The notes: generated from the letters alone by a model not told the origin. Positions 1 to 9,906 are shown, counted from the stretch's first letter. The stretch is 64,000 nt of DNA from Rhodobiaceae bacterium (GCA_020637855.1 JACKJR010000001.1:868001-932000); one strand, 5' to 3'. A program made the numbers and translations.

Positions 1-83
1 CCGCGCGCACGTCGGCAAAACGCCAGACCGGGCTTGCTGCGGGCGTGGCCAAAATTTCCGCCGATCTCAAGGCGATGGAATAG
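1..83 (+). CDS. C-terminal fragment of an upstream gene, possibly guanylate kinase
   Basis: An open frame enters from the left edge (codons in phase with position 3) and ends at a TAG at 81-83, three bases before the rsmA stop on the other strand. The visible tail includes KRQTGLAAGVAKISADLK. It loosely resembles the conserved RQTGL stretch near the end of alphaproteobacterial guanylate kinases, and gmk is often found next to rsmA in this order. Only 26 residues are visible, so the identity is a weak inference; that a gene ends here is more likely than its name. Confidence 0.35.
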   Translation, partial: ARTSAKRQTGLAAGVAKISADLKAME

Positions 84-86
84 AGC

Positions 87-947
87 TTAATCTCTATTGT
101 CGAGTGCCCGCGCCAGCACGGCAAAGCCTTCTATGGAAACCGTTTCCGCACGCGCCGTTTCCGCGATACCGGCACCTTCCAGAGCCGCGGCAGGGTCGGG
201 AAAGACGGATTTCAGACTCTGCCGCAGCATCTTTCGCCGCTGGCCGAAGGCGGCGCGCGTCACGGTTTCGAGTGCCTTGAGCCGGCAGGGATGTTCAATC
301 GGTTTCGGCACAAGCTGCACCACGGATGAAACGACTTTCGGTGGCGGCGTGAAGGCTTGAGGCGGCACGTCGAAGACTATGCGGGCGTGTGCGCGCCAGC
401 CCGCCAGGACCGCCAGCCGTCCATAAGCCGCATCTCCCGGTTTCGCCACGATGCGTTCCGCCACTTCGCGCTGGAACATCAGAACCATGCGGTCGAACCA
501 TGCTGGCCACGGCTCGGCTGAAAGCCAGCCCGTCAGCAGTGGCGTTGCGACATTGTAGGGCAGGTTGGCAACGATCCGGCAGGGGGCGCCATTGGCGCTT
601 TGCATCAGTGCGCGGTGGTCGAGCTCCAGTGCATCGCCTTCGACGACGCTGAGCCGTCCGCCTGCTGCCGATGCGATCTGCGACAGGGCATCGAGACAAC
701 GCGCATCCTTTTCGATGGCCGTAACGTGCCTGGCACCCTCCAGCAGCAAAGCGCGGGTTAAACCACCTGGCCCGGGACCGATTTCAAGAACATGAACCCC
801 CTCAAGCGGGCCGGCTGCACGGGCAATCTTGCGGGTCAGATTGAGGTCGAGCAGGAAGTTCTGCCCCAGCGACTTTGTCGCCCGCAGGCCATGCTCGGCG
901 ATGACATCCCGAAGTGGCGGCAGGGATTCGAGCGTAGAACTGCTCAT
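87..947 (-). CDS. rsmA: 16S rRNA (adenine1518/1519-N6)-dimethyltransferase RsmA/KsgA
   Basis: This enzyme dimethylates two adjacent adenosines in the 3' hairpin of 16S rRNA during late 30S assembly, using SAM. The 286-aa product has the KSLGQNFLLD start typical of the family, the SAM-binding motif EIGPGPGGLT at about residues 55-64, and the catalytic NLPY motif at 128-131. The ATG at 947 overlaps the TGA of pdxA by four bases (ATGA), which fixes the start and implies translational coupling. An upstream extension of the frame lies inside pdxA and is not used. It is the last gene of the lptF-to-rsmA operon. Confidence 0.97.
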   Translation of the reverse strand: MSSSTLESLPPLRDVIAEHGLRATKSLGQNFLLDLNLTRKIARAAGPLEGVHVLEIGPGPGGLTRALLLEGARHVTAIEKDARCLDALSQIASAAGGRLSVVEGDALELDHRALMQSANGAPCRIVANLPYNVATPLLTGWLSAEPWPAWFDRMVLMFQREVAERIVAKPGDAAYGRLAVLAGWRAHARIVFDVPPQAFTPPPKVVSSVVQLVPKPIEHPCRLKALETVTRAAFGQRRKMLRQSLKSVFPDPAAALEGAGIAETARAETVSIEGFAVLARALDNRD

Positions 948-1990
948 GCGGCGCTGGCGGCCAGCGCCTGCTCGCGCGCGACCATGGCAGCAGCCATCTT
1001 CAGTGCCTCGATCAGGCTTGATGGGTTTGCCCTGCCGGTTCCTGCGATATCGAAAGCGGTTCCGTGATCGGGCGAGGTGCGCACGAACGGCAGGCCGAGC
1101 GTGACATTGACGCCGGTATCGAAGGCTATGGTCTTGATCGGGATCAGCGCCTGGTCGTGATACATGCACACAGCCGCATCGTATGCTTCACGCGCACGCG
1201 CATGAAACATGGTGTCAGCGGGCAGGGGGCCTGTAACATCGATACCGATACGGCGCAGCAGTTCGATTGCCGGTACGATCGTCGCGATTTCCTCCTTGCC
1301 GATCGAACCGCCTTCACCGGCATGCGGATTGAGCCCTGCAATGGCAATACGCGGGCGGGAAATGCCGAAACGTTTTTCAAGGTCGCGGGAAAGCGTTCGC
1401 ACGGTCGTGACGATCAGCTCTTGCGTCAATGCAGCCGGAACACTGGCAAGCGGGATATGGATGGTGACCGGGACGACGCGCAGGTCTGCACCCGCAAGCA
1501 TCATCACGGGATGCGCGTCGACCTGCCAGAGATCATGCGCCAGCTGGCCAAGGTATTCGGTGTGGCCGGGAAACCGGAAGCCGCTCGCATAAAGCACTTC
1601 CTTGCTGATCGGATTGGTGACGACGCCTGCAGCTTTTCCCGCATGGACGAGGTTTGCCGATGTCTCGATCGAGCCGGTCACCAGCTCTGCTTGGGCAGGG
1701 TCGGGTTTGCCCGCGGCAGCCGGGCGGCCTCCTGAGCCTGCGACCGCCAGCACCGGGAGTTCTTCGGTGAATATGTTGGCCGCATTGGCCGTTTCGTTGG
1801 GATCGATCAGCTTCAGCGGCAGTTTTCCAAGCCCGGAAGCTGTCGCCCTGCGCGCGACGATCGCGGCATCGCCGACGAGCACGAAGGGGGGGATTTCTTG
1901 CTGCTTGCGCGCAAGGAAGGCCATCGCGGCAAGCTCCGGCCCGATCCCGGCGGGGTCGCCGATCGTCAGCGCAAGTGGGAGAGCCGCCAT
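944..1990 (-). CDS. pdxA: 4-hydroxythreonine-4-phosphate dehydrogenase PdxA
   Basis: PdxA oxidises 4-phosphohydroxy-L-threonine with NAD(P)+ in the deoxyxylulose-5-phosphate-dependent route to pyridoxal phosphate. The 348-aa protein begins LALTIGDPAGIGPE, the family's N-terminal signature, and carries the metal-binding histidine contexts FPGHTEYL and MYHDQALIPIK. Length is normal. It lies 15 nt after the surA-like gene and shares a 4-bp overlap with rsmA, the common surA-pdxA-rsmA arrangement of proteobacteria. Confidence 0.97.
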   Translation of the reverse strand: MAALPLALTIGDPAGIGPELAAMAFLARKQQEIPPFVLVGDAAIVARRATASGLGKLPLKLIDPNETANAANIFTEELPVLAVAGSGGRPAAAGKPDPAQAELVTGSIETSANLVHAGKAAGVVTNPISKEVLYASGFRFPGHTEYLGQLAHDLWQVDAHPVMMLAGADLRVVPVTIHIPLASVPAALTQELIVTTVRTLSRDLEKRFGISRPRIAIAGLNPHAGEGGSIGKEEIATIVPAIELLRRIGIDVTGPLPADTMFHARAREAYDAAVCMYHDQALIPIKTIAFDTGVNVTLGLPFVRTSPDHGTAFDIAGTGRANPSSLIEALKMAAAMVAREQALAASAA

Positions 1991-2005
1991 GGCGTGATTC
2001 CGGTC

Positions 2006-2965
2006 CTAGCGGCGAACGATCAACGCGCTTTGCTTGAGATCGATCAGCAACCGCCTCGCCATCACCTGACCGCGCTGATTCATCAAATCATTCTGGGCTT
2101 TCTGGCGCGCGGCAGTGTCATCCTGCACTTCTCGCCGCGAGCAGACCGCATACATTTCCAGCGCGTTCTTTGTCTGGCGCGGTTTTGTCACCTGGTTTTC
2201 GCCGGTTTCCGACAGCCTGGCGCGGTCTTCTTCGTCAAAATTGGCCAGAACCTTGCGCCCGAAGCGATCCCAAACGATGCCCTCGAACTGCCGGGTAAGA
2301 TCATGGGTTCCCGCACAGCCCTGAAACTGCTGGCGGAAAGTTTCGGCAACGCTCTTGCGTTGGGCGATAGTGGCATTGCTCGCGTTCTTCGGCAGAATGA
2401 CGATGATCTTCTGCAACTCGAATTCGGTCGTGGTTTCCTCAACCGGTTCGCCGTTGGTCCCCATGGCGCTCAGGACATCTTGCTCACGTACGTTCACTTC
2501 CTGCCGGAACCGCTGCCGCAGAACCTCGTTCCAGACGACATCGCTCTCGATACGCCGCCGCAATGTTGCGGTGTTGACGCCTGCTGAACGGAACGCTGCT
2601 GTGAGTTTTGTCGGCGTCATCTTCAGCCGCTGTGCAATCTGTGCGTAGGCACTGTCCACCGCTTCATCAGAGGCTTTCAGACCGAGACGGCGTGCTTCCT
2701 GGAACTTCAACTGCTCTTCGATGAGCTCCTCAAGCGCCTGGGCACGCAAGGCTGCACTGAGAGACTTGCGTGAAACAACGCTCATGAATTTGGCGCGGGC
2801 CTGCACGTCATAAGATGTGATTGGTTCGTCATTGACCAGTGCAACGACGCGCGTCTGCGCACTGACATTTCCCACCCATGCGCATGTCACTGCGATCAAA
2901 ACCGCAAGAATGGCCGGCAAGCGCACTGCCATGCGCATCCGTGCGGATTTCTCTTTGGCAATCAT
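2006..2965 (-). CDS. surA: SurA-like periplasmic chaperone with a degenerate parvulin region
   Basis: SurA-type proteins chaperone outer-membrane proteins, including LptD, through the periplasm. The product has a basic start, a hydrophobic signal segment (LPAILAVLIAVTCAWV) ending at VSAQ, then a clear SurA N-terminal chaperone domain (VVALVNDEPITSYDV). The C-terminal part, from about TEFELQKIIVILP, looks like a remnant of a parvulin domain but lacks the usual GGxLGW-type motif and contains two cysteines. I chose the ATG at 2965 because it sits just behind a GGAA and gives a normal signal peptide. ATGs at 3031, 2983 and 2938 are alternatives. It lies directly after lptD. Confidence 0.85.
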   Translation of the reverse strand: MIAKEKSARMRMAVRLPAILAVLIAVTCAWVGNVSAQTRVVALVNDEPITSYDVQARAKFMSVVSRKSLSAALRAQALEELIEEQLKFQEARRLGLKASDEAVDSAYAQIAQRLKMTPTKLTAAFRSAGVNTATLRRRIESDVVWNEVLRQRFRQEVNVREQDVLSAMGTNGEPVEETTTEFELQKIIVILPKNASNATIAQRKSVAETFRQQFQGCAGTHDLTRQFEGIVWDRFGRKVLANFDEEDRARLSETGENQVTKPRQTKNALEMYAVCSRREVQDDTAARQKAQNDLMNQRGQVMARRLLIDLKQSALIVRR

Positions 2966-3077
2966 TTTTCCGGTTCCGGTCATGCGAATTGCGGCTGTCG
3001 CGTTGTCGCTATTGTTGTCACGCCGCTTCATCTAATTGGCGAACCCGGCACCATTGTGGCTCTGCGTGGGCGAACGA

Positions 3078-5468
3078 TCAATTGTCAGGCAGGCCGGTGG
3101 AGATCTGGGTGTCACCGATATGGCGCACGGTGAAGCGGAACATGATCCGTTCGTCTTTCTCGATCTCGTCTGTTGAGTAATTGATGTTCTCGTAGACGAT
3201 CGAGGCGGAATAGCACAGGTCTTCGTACTTCAGGCCAACGCTGTGCGAGAGCATGCGCGTATCGGCGATGTCATAGCGTGCCGATCCGAAGACGGACCAG
3301 TATTCGTGCAGCTTGTACTCTGCCGTTCCAGCGATTTCCTGACGGTCCTCGCTGTAGCCAAGTGTTGGTTGCGCATCGATCTGCGAGAAGGTGAGCGTGC
3401 CCGAGAACTTGGCGGTTGTGAGTGCGGCCTGAAGATCGGAGCGCTTGAACGAAAGGTCGGATTGATCGAAGCGCGACTTGGCCGCGAGACGGAATATCGG
3501 ATTGGGCGAGAAATAAACCGCGCCCACGAAATCGGAGCGGGAAGTCTCAAGTCCGGAATCTGTGGGGAACGGATTTTCGCCCCCAAGGTGATAGCTCTGT
3601 CCAAAGACCACATCGACCGTGTGGCCGTTGTTGAACTTGGATTTCAGCTTGAAGCCGACATTGGCGCGGCTGCCGCCCTCGACCCGGTCGTAGCCGGAGA
3701 ACTTGTTCCAGGCGAACAGGTTCGTGTCGTCAAAGACGAAGCTCTGGGCATCCTCGTTCACGATAGCGTTGACACCCTGGTTCTTCGCATCCGGGCGGGC
3801 GATAACCTGCACGATGGGTTCGAACACACTGTATCCGCCGCTATGCGTGGCCAGAAGCGGATAGCGCCACTCAAGTCCGGCAGCGACCATGCCACGCGCC
3901 ATTGAGCGGTCGTTGGTCGCCGTAAAGCCCGAAACCAACCCGTCCGGATCAGTCACGTTGCCATAGAAAAGGTCGCCGCGCGCCGACAGCATCGGAGTGA
4001 ACAGGTGCCCGTTGGCAATGTTGTAGGTTGCTCTCCAGTCGGCACCAGCCGTCGCGCGCGAGAACGTGCCCGGGGTGCCCCGCAGGAAACAGTTTGCTGC
4101 TGTCACGGTAGCCGGAATGCTTTCGTCGCATACTGAATTCAGCGGCATGTAGTCCGCTTCATCGCGCGTCAGGCTCGTCAGGTTCGCATTGAAGCGCACC
4201 GTGCCGCCGCCAACGCTTTGGCCATGGACATAGTTGTAGTCGACAACCGGGTGGACTACCGGGAGCTCGTCCTGATAGTCGCGTTCGTTCAGCACCGTGT
4301 AGTGTGCCGCCCGCGCATTGAAGTAGTTGCGCGTCGACAGGCCCGTCAGGAACAGCTGCGAACGCCCGTGTGTTTGCGAACTCAGGCGGTAGTCGCCTAC
4401 GAAGGTGCGGTCGGAAACGAGGATGCCGTCAAAGCCCCAGTCCCAGAACTCGTTGATATTGAATCGTCCCCAGGTTTCGACGAAACCGCGATCATGGACG
4501 TTGCCGGGCGCGCTGAACTCGCCGGGATCTGTTTGGCTGATACCGGCGCCGCGCAACTCAACGGTGCCGTTTGCCATCCGATGGCGATAGTGGCCCTTGA
4601 GCATCAGCCCCTGATTGGTGAACCCGACGGGTGTAATCGTCAGGTCCTTGTTGGGAGCGATGGCCCAGAAATAGGGTAGGCCGACACTGAGGCCGCGGCT
4701 CTTGGAAAACTCAACTTCGGGAGCCAGGAAACCGGACTTGCGCTTACTTTCCGGCGCGGGATGGAAAAAGTACGGGACATAGGCGATCGGAACACCGAGA
4801 AACTCGAAGCGGGCATTCTCGTAGTAGACCACTTCTTCCTTGCGGTCGTAGATGATCCGTGACGCCTTGATCTGCCATGTCAGGGGTTTGCGCGGATTGT
4901 CCTTGCACGCCGGGCAGGCGGTAAAGGTGCCTTGGTTGAAGATGAAGGTGTCGCCGCGCTGTTCGGCATTGGCCGCGCCGAAGCGGGATTCGTCGGGTGC
5001 AACCACCTGAAGCGAATCCACGAAGCCGTCGCGTAGGTTTTCATTCAGATTGAAGGAGTCGGCGATGATCAGATTGCCGCTCGGTTCGGTAATGCGCACA
5101 TTGCCGATCGCTTTCAGCCGTGCCGTGCTCTGGTTGTACACCACGCGGTCGGCGACCACGACATAACCGGAATAGTAGATCTGGACGTTGCCGACAGCCG
5201 TCACGATCTGATTGTCGTAGTCGTAAATAAGTTCGTCGGCCTCCAGCAGCATGCGCTCGTTCGGATCGGGCTGGAAATCTCCGAAGGGGGTGCTGACGAC
5301 ATTGGCCGGCTGGCCGGATGCATCGACGGCTGTCTGGGCGCGTGCGGGAGACGTTGCAGACACGGCAGACACGAGCGCGAAGACCGCCGCGAGCAGGCAC
5401 GCGAAAACGCCCGCAGCAACCCGCCGGCTGCCACGCGCGTGCGCCAAATCTGTCCTACCCGCACTCAT
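3078..5468 (-). CDS. lptD: LPS-assembly outer-membrane protein LptD
   Basis: LptD is the outer-membrane beta-barrel that, with LptE, inserts lipopolysaccharide into the outer leaflet. After a signal peptide (GVFACLLAAVFALVSAV, cleavage near ARAQ) there is an OstA/LptA-like N-terminal domain (LLEADELIYDYDNQIVTAVG) followed by a long C-terminal barrel rich in alternating aromatic strands. Cysteines occur at TACPACK and in a later pair (SVCDE, ANCFL) and could form the disulfides known for LptD. The ATG at 5468 gives a signal peptide of normal length. An in-frame ATG at 5531 would add 21 residues. It is followed closely by surA. Confidence 0.93.
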   Translation of the reverse strand: MSAGRTDLAHARGSRRVAAGVFACLLAAVFALVSAVSATSPARAQTAVDASGQPANVVSTPFGDFQPDPNERMLLEADELIYDYDNQIVTAVGNVQIYYSGYVVVADRVVYNQSTARLKAIGNVRITEPSGNLIIADSFNLNENLRDGFVDSLQVVAPDESRFGAANAEQRGDTFIFNQGTFTACPACKDNPRKPLTWQIKASRIIYDRKEEVVYYENARFEFLGVPIAYVPYFFHPAPESKRKSGFLAPEVEFSKSRGLSVGLPYFWAIAPNKDLTITPVGFTNQGLMLKGHYRHRMANGTVELRGAGISQTDPGEFSAPGNVHDRGFVETWGRFNINEFWDWGFDGILVSDRTFVGDYRLSSQTHGRSQLFLTGLSTRNYFNARAAHYTVLNERDYQDELPVVHPVVDYNYVHGQSVGGGTVRFNANLTSLTRDEADYMPLNSVCDESIPATVTAANCFLRGTPGTFSRATAGADWRATYNIANGHLFTPMLSARGDLFYGNVTDPDGLVSGFTATNDRSMARGMVAAGLEWRYPLLATHSGGYSVFEPIVQVIARPDAKNQGVNAIVNEDAQSFVFDDTNLFAWNKFSGYDRVEGGSRANVGFKLKSKFNNGHTVDVVFGQSYHLGGENPFPTDSGLETSRSDFVGAVYFSPNPIFRLAAKSRFDQSDLSFKRSDLQAALTTAKFSGTLTFSQIDAQPTLGYSEDRQEIAGTAEYKLHEYWSVFGSARYDIADTRMLSHSVGLKYEDLCYSASIVYENINYSTDEIEKDERIMFRFTVRHIGDTQISTGLPDN

Positions 5469-5622
5469 TCCGTTCGTATCAGCGTCCCGTTTGGTTTCCC
5501 CATGAAATGCAGTTGCACCAATCGCCTTCATGCCCGGATTTGATGCCGTGGCTCAGGCAAGTGCCATGCAGCCGGAAAGTACCCGGCTTGCTGGGTGCAA
5601 CGGATGTGTCTTCGCCCCCCAC

Positions 5623-6711
5623 TCAGCCGTCCTCCTGAAACAGCAGGACGGTCGTACCCATGAACAACGCCACCAAGGGCGGCGCCCACGCTGCAGCCGT
5701 TGCGCCGATGGCGCCGGCTGCTCCTATATCCCCCGTAACCTTGATACCCACATAAAGCAGAAACCCCGCTGTGATGCCACCTAGAATCATCCTTCCAACG
5801 TTGCCAAAACGAAACAGTCTCAATGAAACGCTAGCGGCGATGACCGCCATGGCGACATAAAGCAGCGGGCGAGCCAGAAGTGATTGGTATTTCATACGGA
5901 AACCGTTTGCGTTGAGGCCGGAACGCTCGGTGAGTTCGATCTGGCCAGAAAGCGCCCAGAAAGACACGAATTCAGGGTCGGCGAGCGATTCTCCGACCTG
6001 TTCGGCGCTCAGGTTCGTCGCCAGGTAGCCGGTCTCCGAAAACACCGGTTTTTGTTCCGGCAGATAGGTCCAGACTTTGGTCAGATCCCAAACACCATTG
6101 CCGAGCTTTGCGCTTTCGGCCTCGATTCGCCTAAGGAAGCCGCCATCCGGGCCGTATACGAATGCGGTAACGCCAGTCAGGCGTTTTCCAAGCTCGTGGC
6201 TGCCCCGTGCGTAAAGCACGCTCGAGCCTCCGTCAGCTCCGCCGCCCTGGCGAATCCATCGGTTCTCCTCAGCGCCGGTCCCGCCCCGGAAGACGTCATT
6301 GTACACCTCGCCGTGATGCGCCAATAACCCGGCCGCCAATGGATTGAGCACAAGCGTCGAGAAAAGACCGATGACGAGTGAAAGCAGTAAAACCGGAGCG
6401 GTGAACTGCCAAACGGACATCCCGGTGGAGCGGGCGACGGTCAGCTCATGGCTGCGCCCGAGCGTCAGGAATGTCATCATGGCGGCAATCATCATGGCAA
6501 ACGGCAAAATCTGTTCGACCAGCCAGGGCAGGCGCAGGAACGAAAGCACGAACACAATGTCGGCTGCCTTGTCGGCATTTGAGGCACGCCTCAGGTTCTC
6601 GATGCACTCAACGGCGAACACGATCCCGCAGATGACGGTCAAAACGAGTAAGGCGTTGAACATGAAACGCCGCGCGATGTAGGCCCACATCCGGCTTGTC
6701 ATCAGTTTCAT
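5623..6711 (-). CDS. lptG: LPS export ABC transporter permease LptG
   Basis: LptG pairs with LptF as the inner-membrane permease of the LptB2FG transporter that drives LPS to the cell surface. The 362-aa protein has the family layout: three TM helices near the N-terminus (LVLTVICGIVFAVECIENLRR and following), a large periplasmic beta-jellyroll middle and three C-terminal TM helices. The frame extends upstream to a TTG at 6732; I prefer the ATG at 6711. It lies downstream of lptF after a 180-nt spacer and upstream of lptD. Confidence 0.93.
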   Translation of the reverse strand: MKLMTSRMWAYIARRFMFNALLVLTVICGIVFAVECIENLRRASNADKAADIVFVLSFLRLPWLVEQILPFAMMIAAMMTFLTLGRSHELTVARSTGMSVWQFTAPVLLLSLVIGLFSTLVLNPLAAGLLAHHGEVYNDVFRGGTGAEENRWIRQGGGADGGSSVLYARGSHELGKRLTGVTAFVYGPDGGFLRRIEAESAKLGNGVWDLTKVWTYLPEQKPVFSETGYLATNLSAEQVGESLADPEFVSFWALSGQIELTERSGLNANGFRMKYQSLLARPLLYVAMAVIAASVSLRLFRFGNVGRMILGGITAGFLLYVGIKVTGDIGAAGAIGATAAAWAPPLVALFMGTTVLLFQEDG

Positions 6712-6891
6712 GGCGTCAGGCTCTGGACTCAATCAGGGTCAAAATCCGCCGCGTCTGGAACAGATATGGGTAAAATCGCCCGTTTCTGCGTCGCGAAAGC
6801 TTGAAAGGGATTGGCCCTTCCTGCGCTTTTGCTCCTGAAACCGGGTGATCTTTCCTCATACCACGCTCCAAATCCCAATCGCGTCCGGACC

Positions 6892-8112
6892 CTAGTCCGA
6901 CAATCCGGAATGGCGCAGCATCATCCGCCATTTTGGCCTCAGGAAGTCACCAAGCCGGGTCAGTCCGGTACGCTCGTAGATGTAGGCAAAAGGTACGCGA
7001 TTCCAAAGCTGTACAGCGAGATCCTGAATCTTCCTGGTGCGTCCGAATGCGACCGCAAGAGCAACCGCAATTGCCGAGAGCGGCAGCGCATACATTAAAA
7101 ACACCGGCCAGACCTCCTTGCGGGTGAGGTTCATGGCGGCGAAGCCGAACATGCGCAGCCCGATAATCCAGACAACCGCCACAACGACGAGTTTGGAGCG
7201 GCTTTCCCGCGATGTTCGTGCAAAACCAACCGTCGCCAGCGCAATTGCCGCAAATGCGATCGGATACAGGATGGCGGAAACGCGTTCATGCAGCTCGGCA
7301 CGGAAACGCCCCTCGTTCTCCTGGTAGTACGGGTCGGATGTGTCGGGAAACAGTAGCGCGAATGTCGAACGTTCCCTTGAATGCAGGTTCACCGACGTCT
7401 GTGTTTCGGTGAACTGGCTTAAATCGAACGCGTAGCGGTCGAACGCGACCATGGTGATTGATTCAGGCGTCTCGCCGGCTCGCTGCAGATTTCCGTTCTC
7501 CATGATGAGGAAAGGCGTGTTGTCTTCCTCCAGAATGCGTCCGCGCTCCGCAAGATAGGTGGAGACGCGTGCCGGATCACGCATGTCGTGCAACATCAGT
7601 CCACGCAATGTGCCGTCGTTTTCGCGTGCTTGAATGTGCAGCGTCAGCTGGCCGATACGGGTGAACTGGCCTTCCTGAGCCATTGACGCGATCACGTCGG
7701 CATTCACCTGTGTCATGATCGAGCGGAACTGCCGTGTCGCCAGCGGCTGAAGATACAGGCTGATGAACGCAGTCAGGAGCATGACAATGAGGGCGCTGGA
7801 CATGACAGGAGAAACGACCTGCATGCGCGGCGCGCCTGCGGCAGTGACGACGACGAGTTCGGAATCGTTGTTCAGCCGATTCAGGACGTGGATGATCGCG
7901 ATGACGAGTGCAACCGGTGCAATCACCACAATCAAAGCCGGAAGAGCGAGTGCGGTGACTTTCAGGAACAGCAGAAGCGTCTGGCCTTGTGCCATGACGA
8001 GGCTGACCTGCTTCAACGCCTGACTTAGCCACAGCAGCACAACCAGCGTGACCAGTGTCAGCAGAAAGGCAAACAGGATTTGCCGGAAAATATATCGTCC
8101 TATCAGGGACAT
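6892..8112 (-). CDS. lptF: LPS export ABC transporter permease LptF
   Basis: LptF is the partner permease to LptG in the LPS exporter. The 406-aa protein starts MSLIGRYIFRQILFAFLLTL, typical of YjgP/YjgQ permeases, with N-terminal TM helices, a periplasmic domain (about residues 130-270) and C-terminal TM helices, then a cytoplasmic tail of about 50 residues. It is the first gene of the minus-strand envelope operon and is divergent from pepA, so its promoter must lie in the 253-nt gap. Confidence 0.94.
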   Translation of the reverse strand: MSLIGRYIFRQILFAFLLTLVTLVVLLWLSQALKQVSLVMAQGQTLLLFLKVTALALPALIVVIAPVALVIAIIHVLNRLNNDSELVVVTAAGAPRMQVVSPVMSSALIVMLLTAFISLYLQPLATRQFRSIMTQVNADVIASMAQEGQFTRIGQLTLHIQARENDGTLRGLMLHDMRDPARVSTYLAERGRILEEDNTPFLIMENGNLQRAGETPESITMVAFDRYAFDLSQFTETQTSVNLHSRERSTFALLFPDTSDPYYQENEGRFRAELHERVSAILYPIAFAAIALATVGFARTSRESRSKLVVVAVVWIIGLRMFGFAAMNLTRKEVWPVFLMYALPLSAIAVALAVAFGRTRKIQDLAVQLWNRVPFAYIYERTGLTRLGDFLRPKWRMMLRHSGLSD

Positions 8113-8365
8113 GGATACGCGTCACACTCTTTGCCGAATCCGCAGGATCGGGAAAGTTTACTCTTCTGCGTTCGGCATGTCGCCACAATAGCCGACATAC
8201 CCTGCGCATTGATTAAACGCCAATCAGGCATATTTCTGGCAGCTAGGAGGTTACCGGTACGTTTGTTATGTGCATACGCTGAGTGTATGTGAATCGCAGT
8301 ACCGATCCGGTATTTGAATATGAATTTGCCCGTTCGGGCGTCCGTACGAAAACAGCAGGAACAAA
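8113..8365. promoter_or_regulatory. Divergent lptF/pepA intergenic region
   Basis: This 253-nt gap must hold the promoters of the LPS-export operon (leftward) and pepA (rightward). It contains an AGGAGG at 8245-8250 with no useful start codon behind it, and a short inverted repeat CATAC-N7-GTATG at 8273-8289. The pepA ribosome site is the AGGA near 8357. No RNA gene or longer coding frame is convincing. Confidence 0.5.
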
Positions 8366-9883
8366 ATGGCTCATCTGCCCAAAATCGGCTTTAAGCCGTT
8401 CTCGAAGGTTGAATCCGGAACCGTCGTCATTCCCGTAGGCGCCAAGCTTGAGCTGGGCAAGTTTGCCGGCGGCGTGGCAAGTGATGCCGGACTGGGAAAA
8501 GCGGCGGCAGCCGCAAACTTTACCGGCTCATCGGGCGTGCTCAACATCTATGCCCCGGCAAATGCGGCGTTCGATCGTCTGACAGCCGTTGCCGAGCACT
8601 CCAAGTCCGAGCAGATCGGCGATGAGCAGGACGCGGCCATGGCGCTGGGCGGGCGTATCTGGGCCGCGATCTCCAAGTCGAAAGGACCTGTCACGCTTCT
8701 CGCCGATGGACCGGATGGCGAATACGGTCCCGAGGCCGCGGCTGCAATTGCGGCCGGCATGCTTCTGCGCGCCTACAAATTCGACAAATATCAGACGACC
8801 CAGGATGACGAGGACAACGGCAAGGCCTCGAAATCGAAGGACAAGCCGCTTTCCGTGACGATCCAGTGCGCCGATGCGCCCGGCGCCAAGAAGGCGTTCA
8901 AGGCAACCGAAGCCATTGCGCAAGGGGTGATCATCGCCCGTGATCTGGTCAACGAACCCGCCAACATTCTTGGCCCCGTCGAGTTCGCGGCCAAGGCTTC
9001 GGAACTTGCTTCCCTCGGTGTCGAGATCGAGGTGCTGACGCCCAAGGAAATGACCAAGCTTGGCATGCGCGCGCTTCTCGGTGTCGGGTTGGGCAGTTCG
9101 CGCGAAAGCCGCATGGTCGTGATGCGCTGGAACGGTGCGAAGTCGAAAAACGCCAAGCCCGTCGCCTTCGTCGGCAAGGGCGTCGTGTTCGACACCGGCG
9201 GCATCTCGATCAAGCCTGCCGCCAGCATGGAGGACATGAAGGGTGATATGGCCGGTGCCGCCTGCGTTACCGGGCTGATGCACGCGCTCGCGGCCCGCAA
9301 GGCGAAGGTCAATGCGATCGGCGTCATCGGTCTGGTCGAGAACATGCCCGATGGCGCGGCCCAGCGGCCCGGCGACATCGTCACCGCCATGTCGGGCACG
9401 ACTATTGAAATCATCAACACCGACGCCGAGGGCCGTCTCGTCCTGGCTGATGCGCTGCACTACACGGTCGATCGCTTCAAGCCGCAATTCGTCGTCAATC
9501 TGGCAACGCTGACGGGCGCCATTCTCGTTGCGCTTGGAACCGCGCGTGCGGGCCTGTTCTGCAATGACGACGATCTTGCCGGTCAGCTTTTCGAGGCAGG
9601 TGAGGCAACCGGAGACAAGGTCTGGCGCATGCCGCTTGGCGACGCCTATGACAAGATGATCAAGTCCAAGTTCGCCGACATCAAGAACACTGGCGGACGC
9701 TATGCCGGCTCGATCACGGCGGCCCAGTTCCTGCAGCGTTTCGTGGGTGAGACGCCGTGGGCGCATCTCGACATCGCCGGGACCGGGATGGCTTCACCGT
9801 CCTCGGATATTTCCGATACCTGGGCGTCGGGCTTCGGTGTCAGGCTTCTTGATCGCCTCGTCGCGGATCATTACGAAAAATAG
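8366..9883 (+). CDS. pepA: Leucyl aminopeptidase (M17 family) PepA
   Basis: This di-metal M17 aminopeptidase removes N-terminal residues from peptides in the cytoplasm; in E. coli the protein also binds DNA. The 505-aa product has the C-terminal catalytic domain with VFDTGGISIKP, the Lys-containing MEDMKGDMAGAA stretch and the signature NTDAEGRL at 351-358. The ATG at 8366 follows an AGGA. In many proteobacteria pepA is followed by holC; here two opposite-strand genes lie between them. Confidence 0.96.
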   Translation: MAHLPKIGFKPFSKVESGTVVIPVGAKLELGKFAGGVASDAGLGKAAAAANFTGSSGVLNIYAPANAAFDRLTAVAEHSKSEQIGDEQDAAMALGGRIWAAISKSKGPVTLLADGPDGEYGPEAAAAIAAGMLLRAYKFDKYQTTQDDEDNGKASKSKDKPLSVTIQCADAPGAKKAFKATEAIAQGVIIARDLVNEPANILGPVEFAAKASELASLGVEIEVLTPKEMTKLGMRALLGVGLGSSRESRMVVMRWNGAKSKNAKPVAFVGKGVVFDTGGISIKPAASMEDMKGDMAGAACVTGLMHALAARKAKVNAIGVIGLVENMPDGAAQRPGDIVTAMSGTTIEIINTDAEGRLVLADALHYTVDRFKPQFVVNLATLTGAILVALGTARAGLFCNDDDLAGQLFEAGEATGDKVWRMPLGDAYDKMIKSKFADIKNTGGRYAGSITAAQFLQRFVGETPWAHLDIAGTGMASPSSDISDTWASGFGVRLLDRLVADHYEK

Positions 9884-9906
9884 ATATAAATCAGAAGGTT
9901 GCGGCG

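Noticed and set aside
6716..6931. 71-codon open frame between lptF and lptG
   Set aside because: It overlaps the lptF end, lacks a ribosome site and has no recognisable features; the 180-nt spacer is more likely non-coding.
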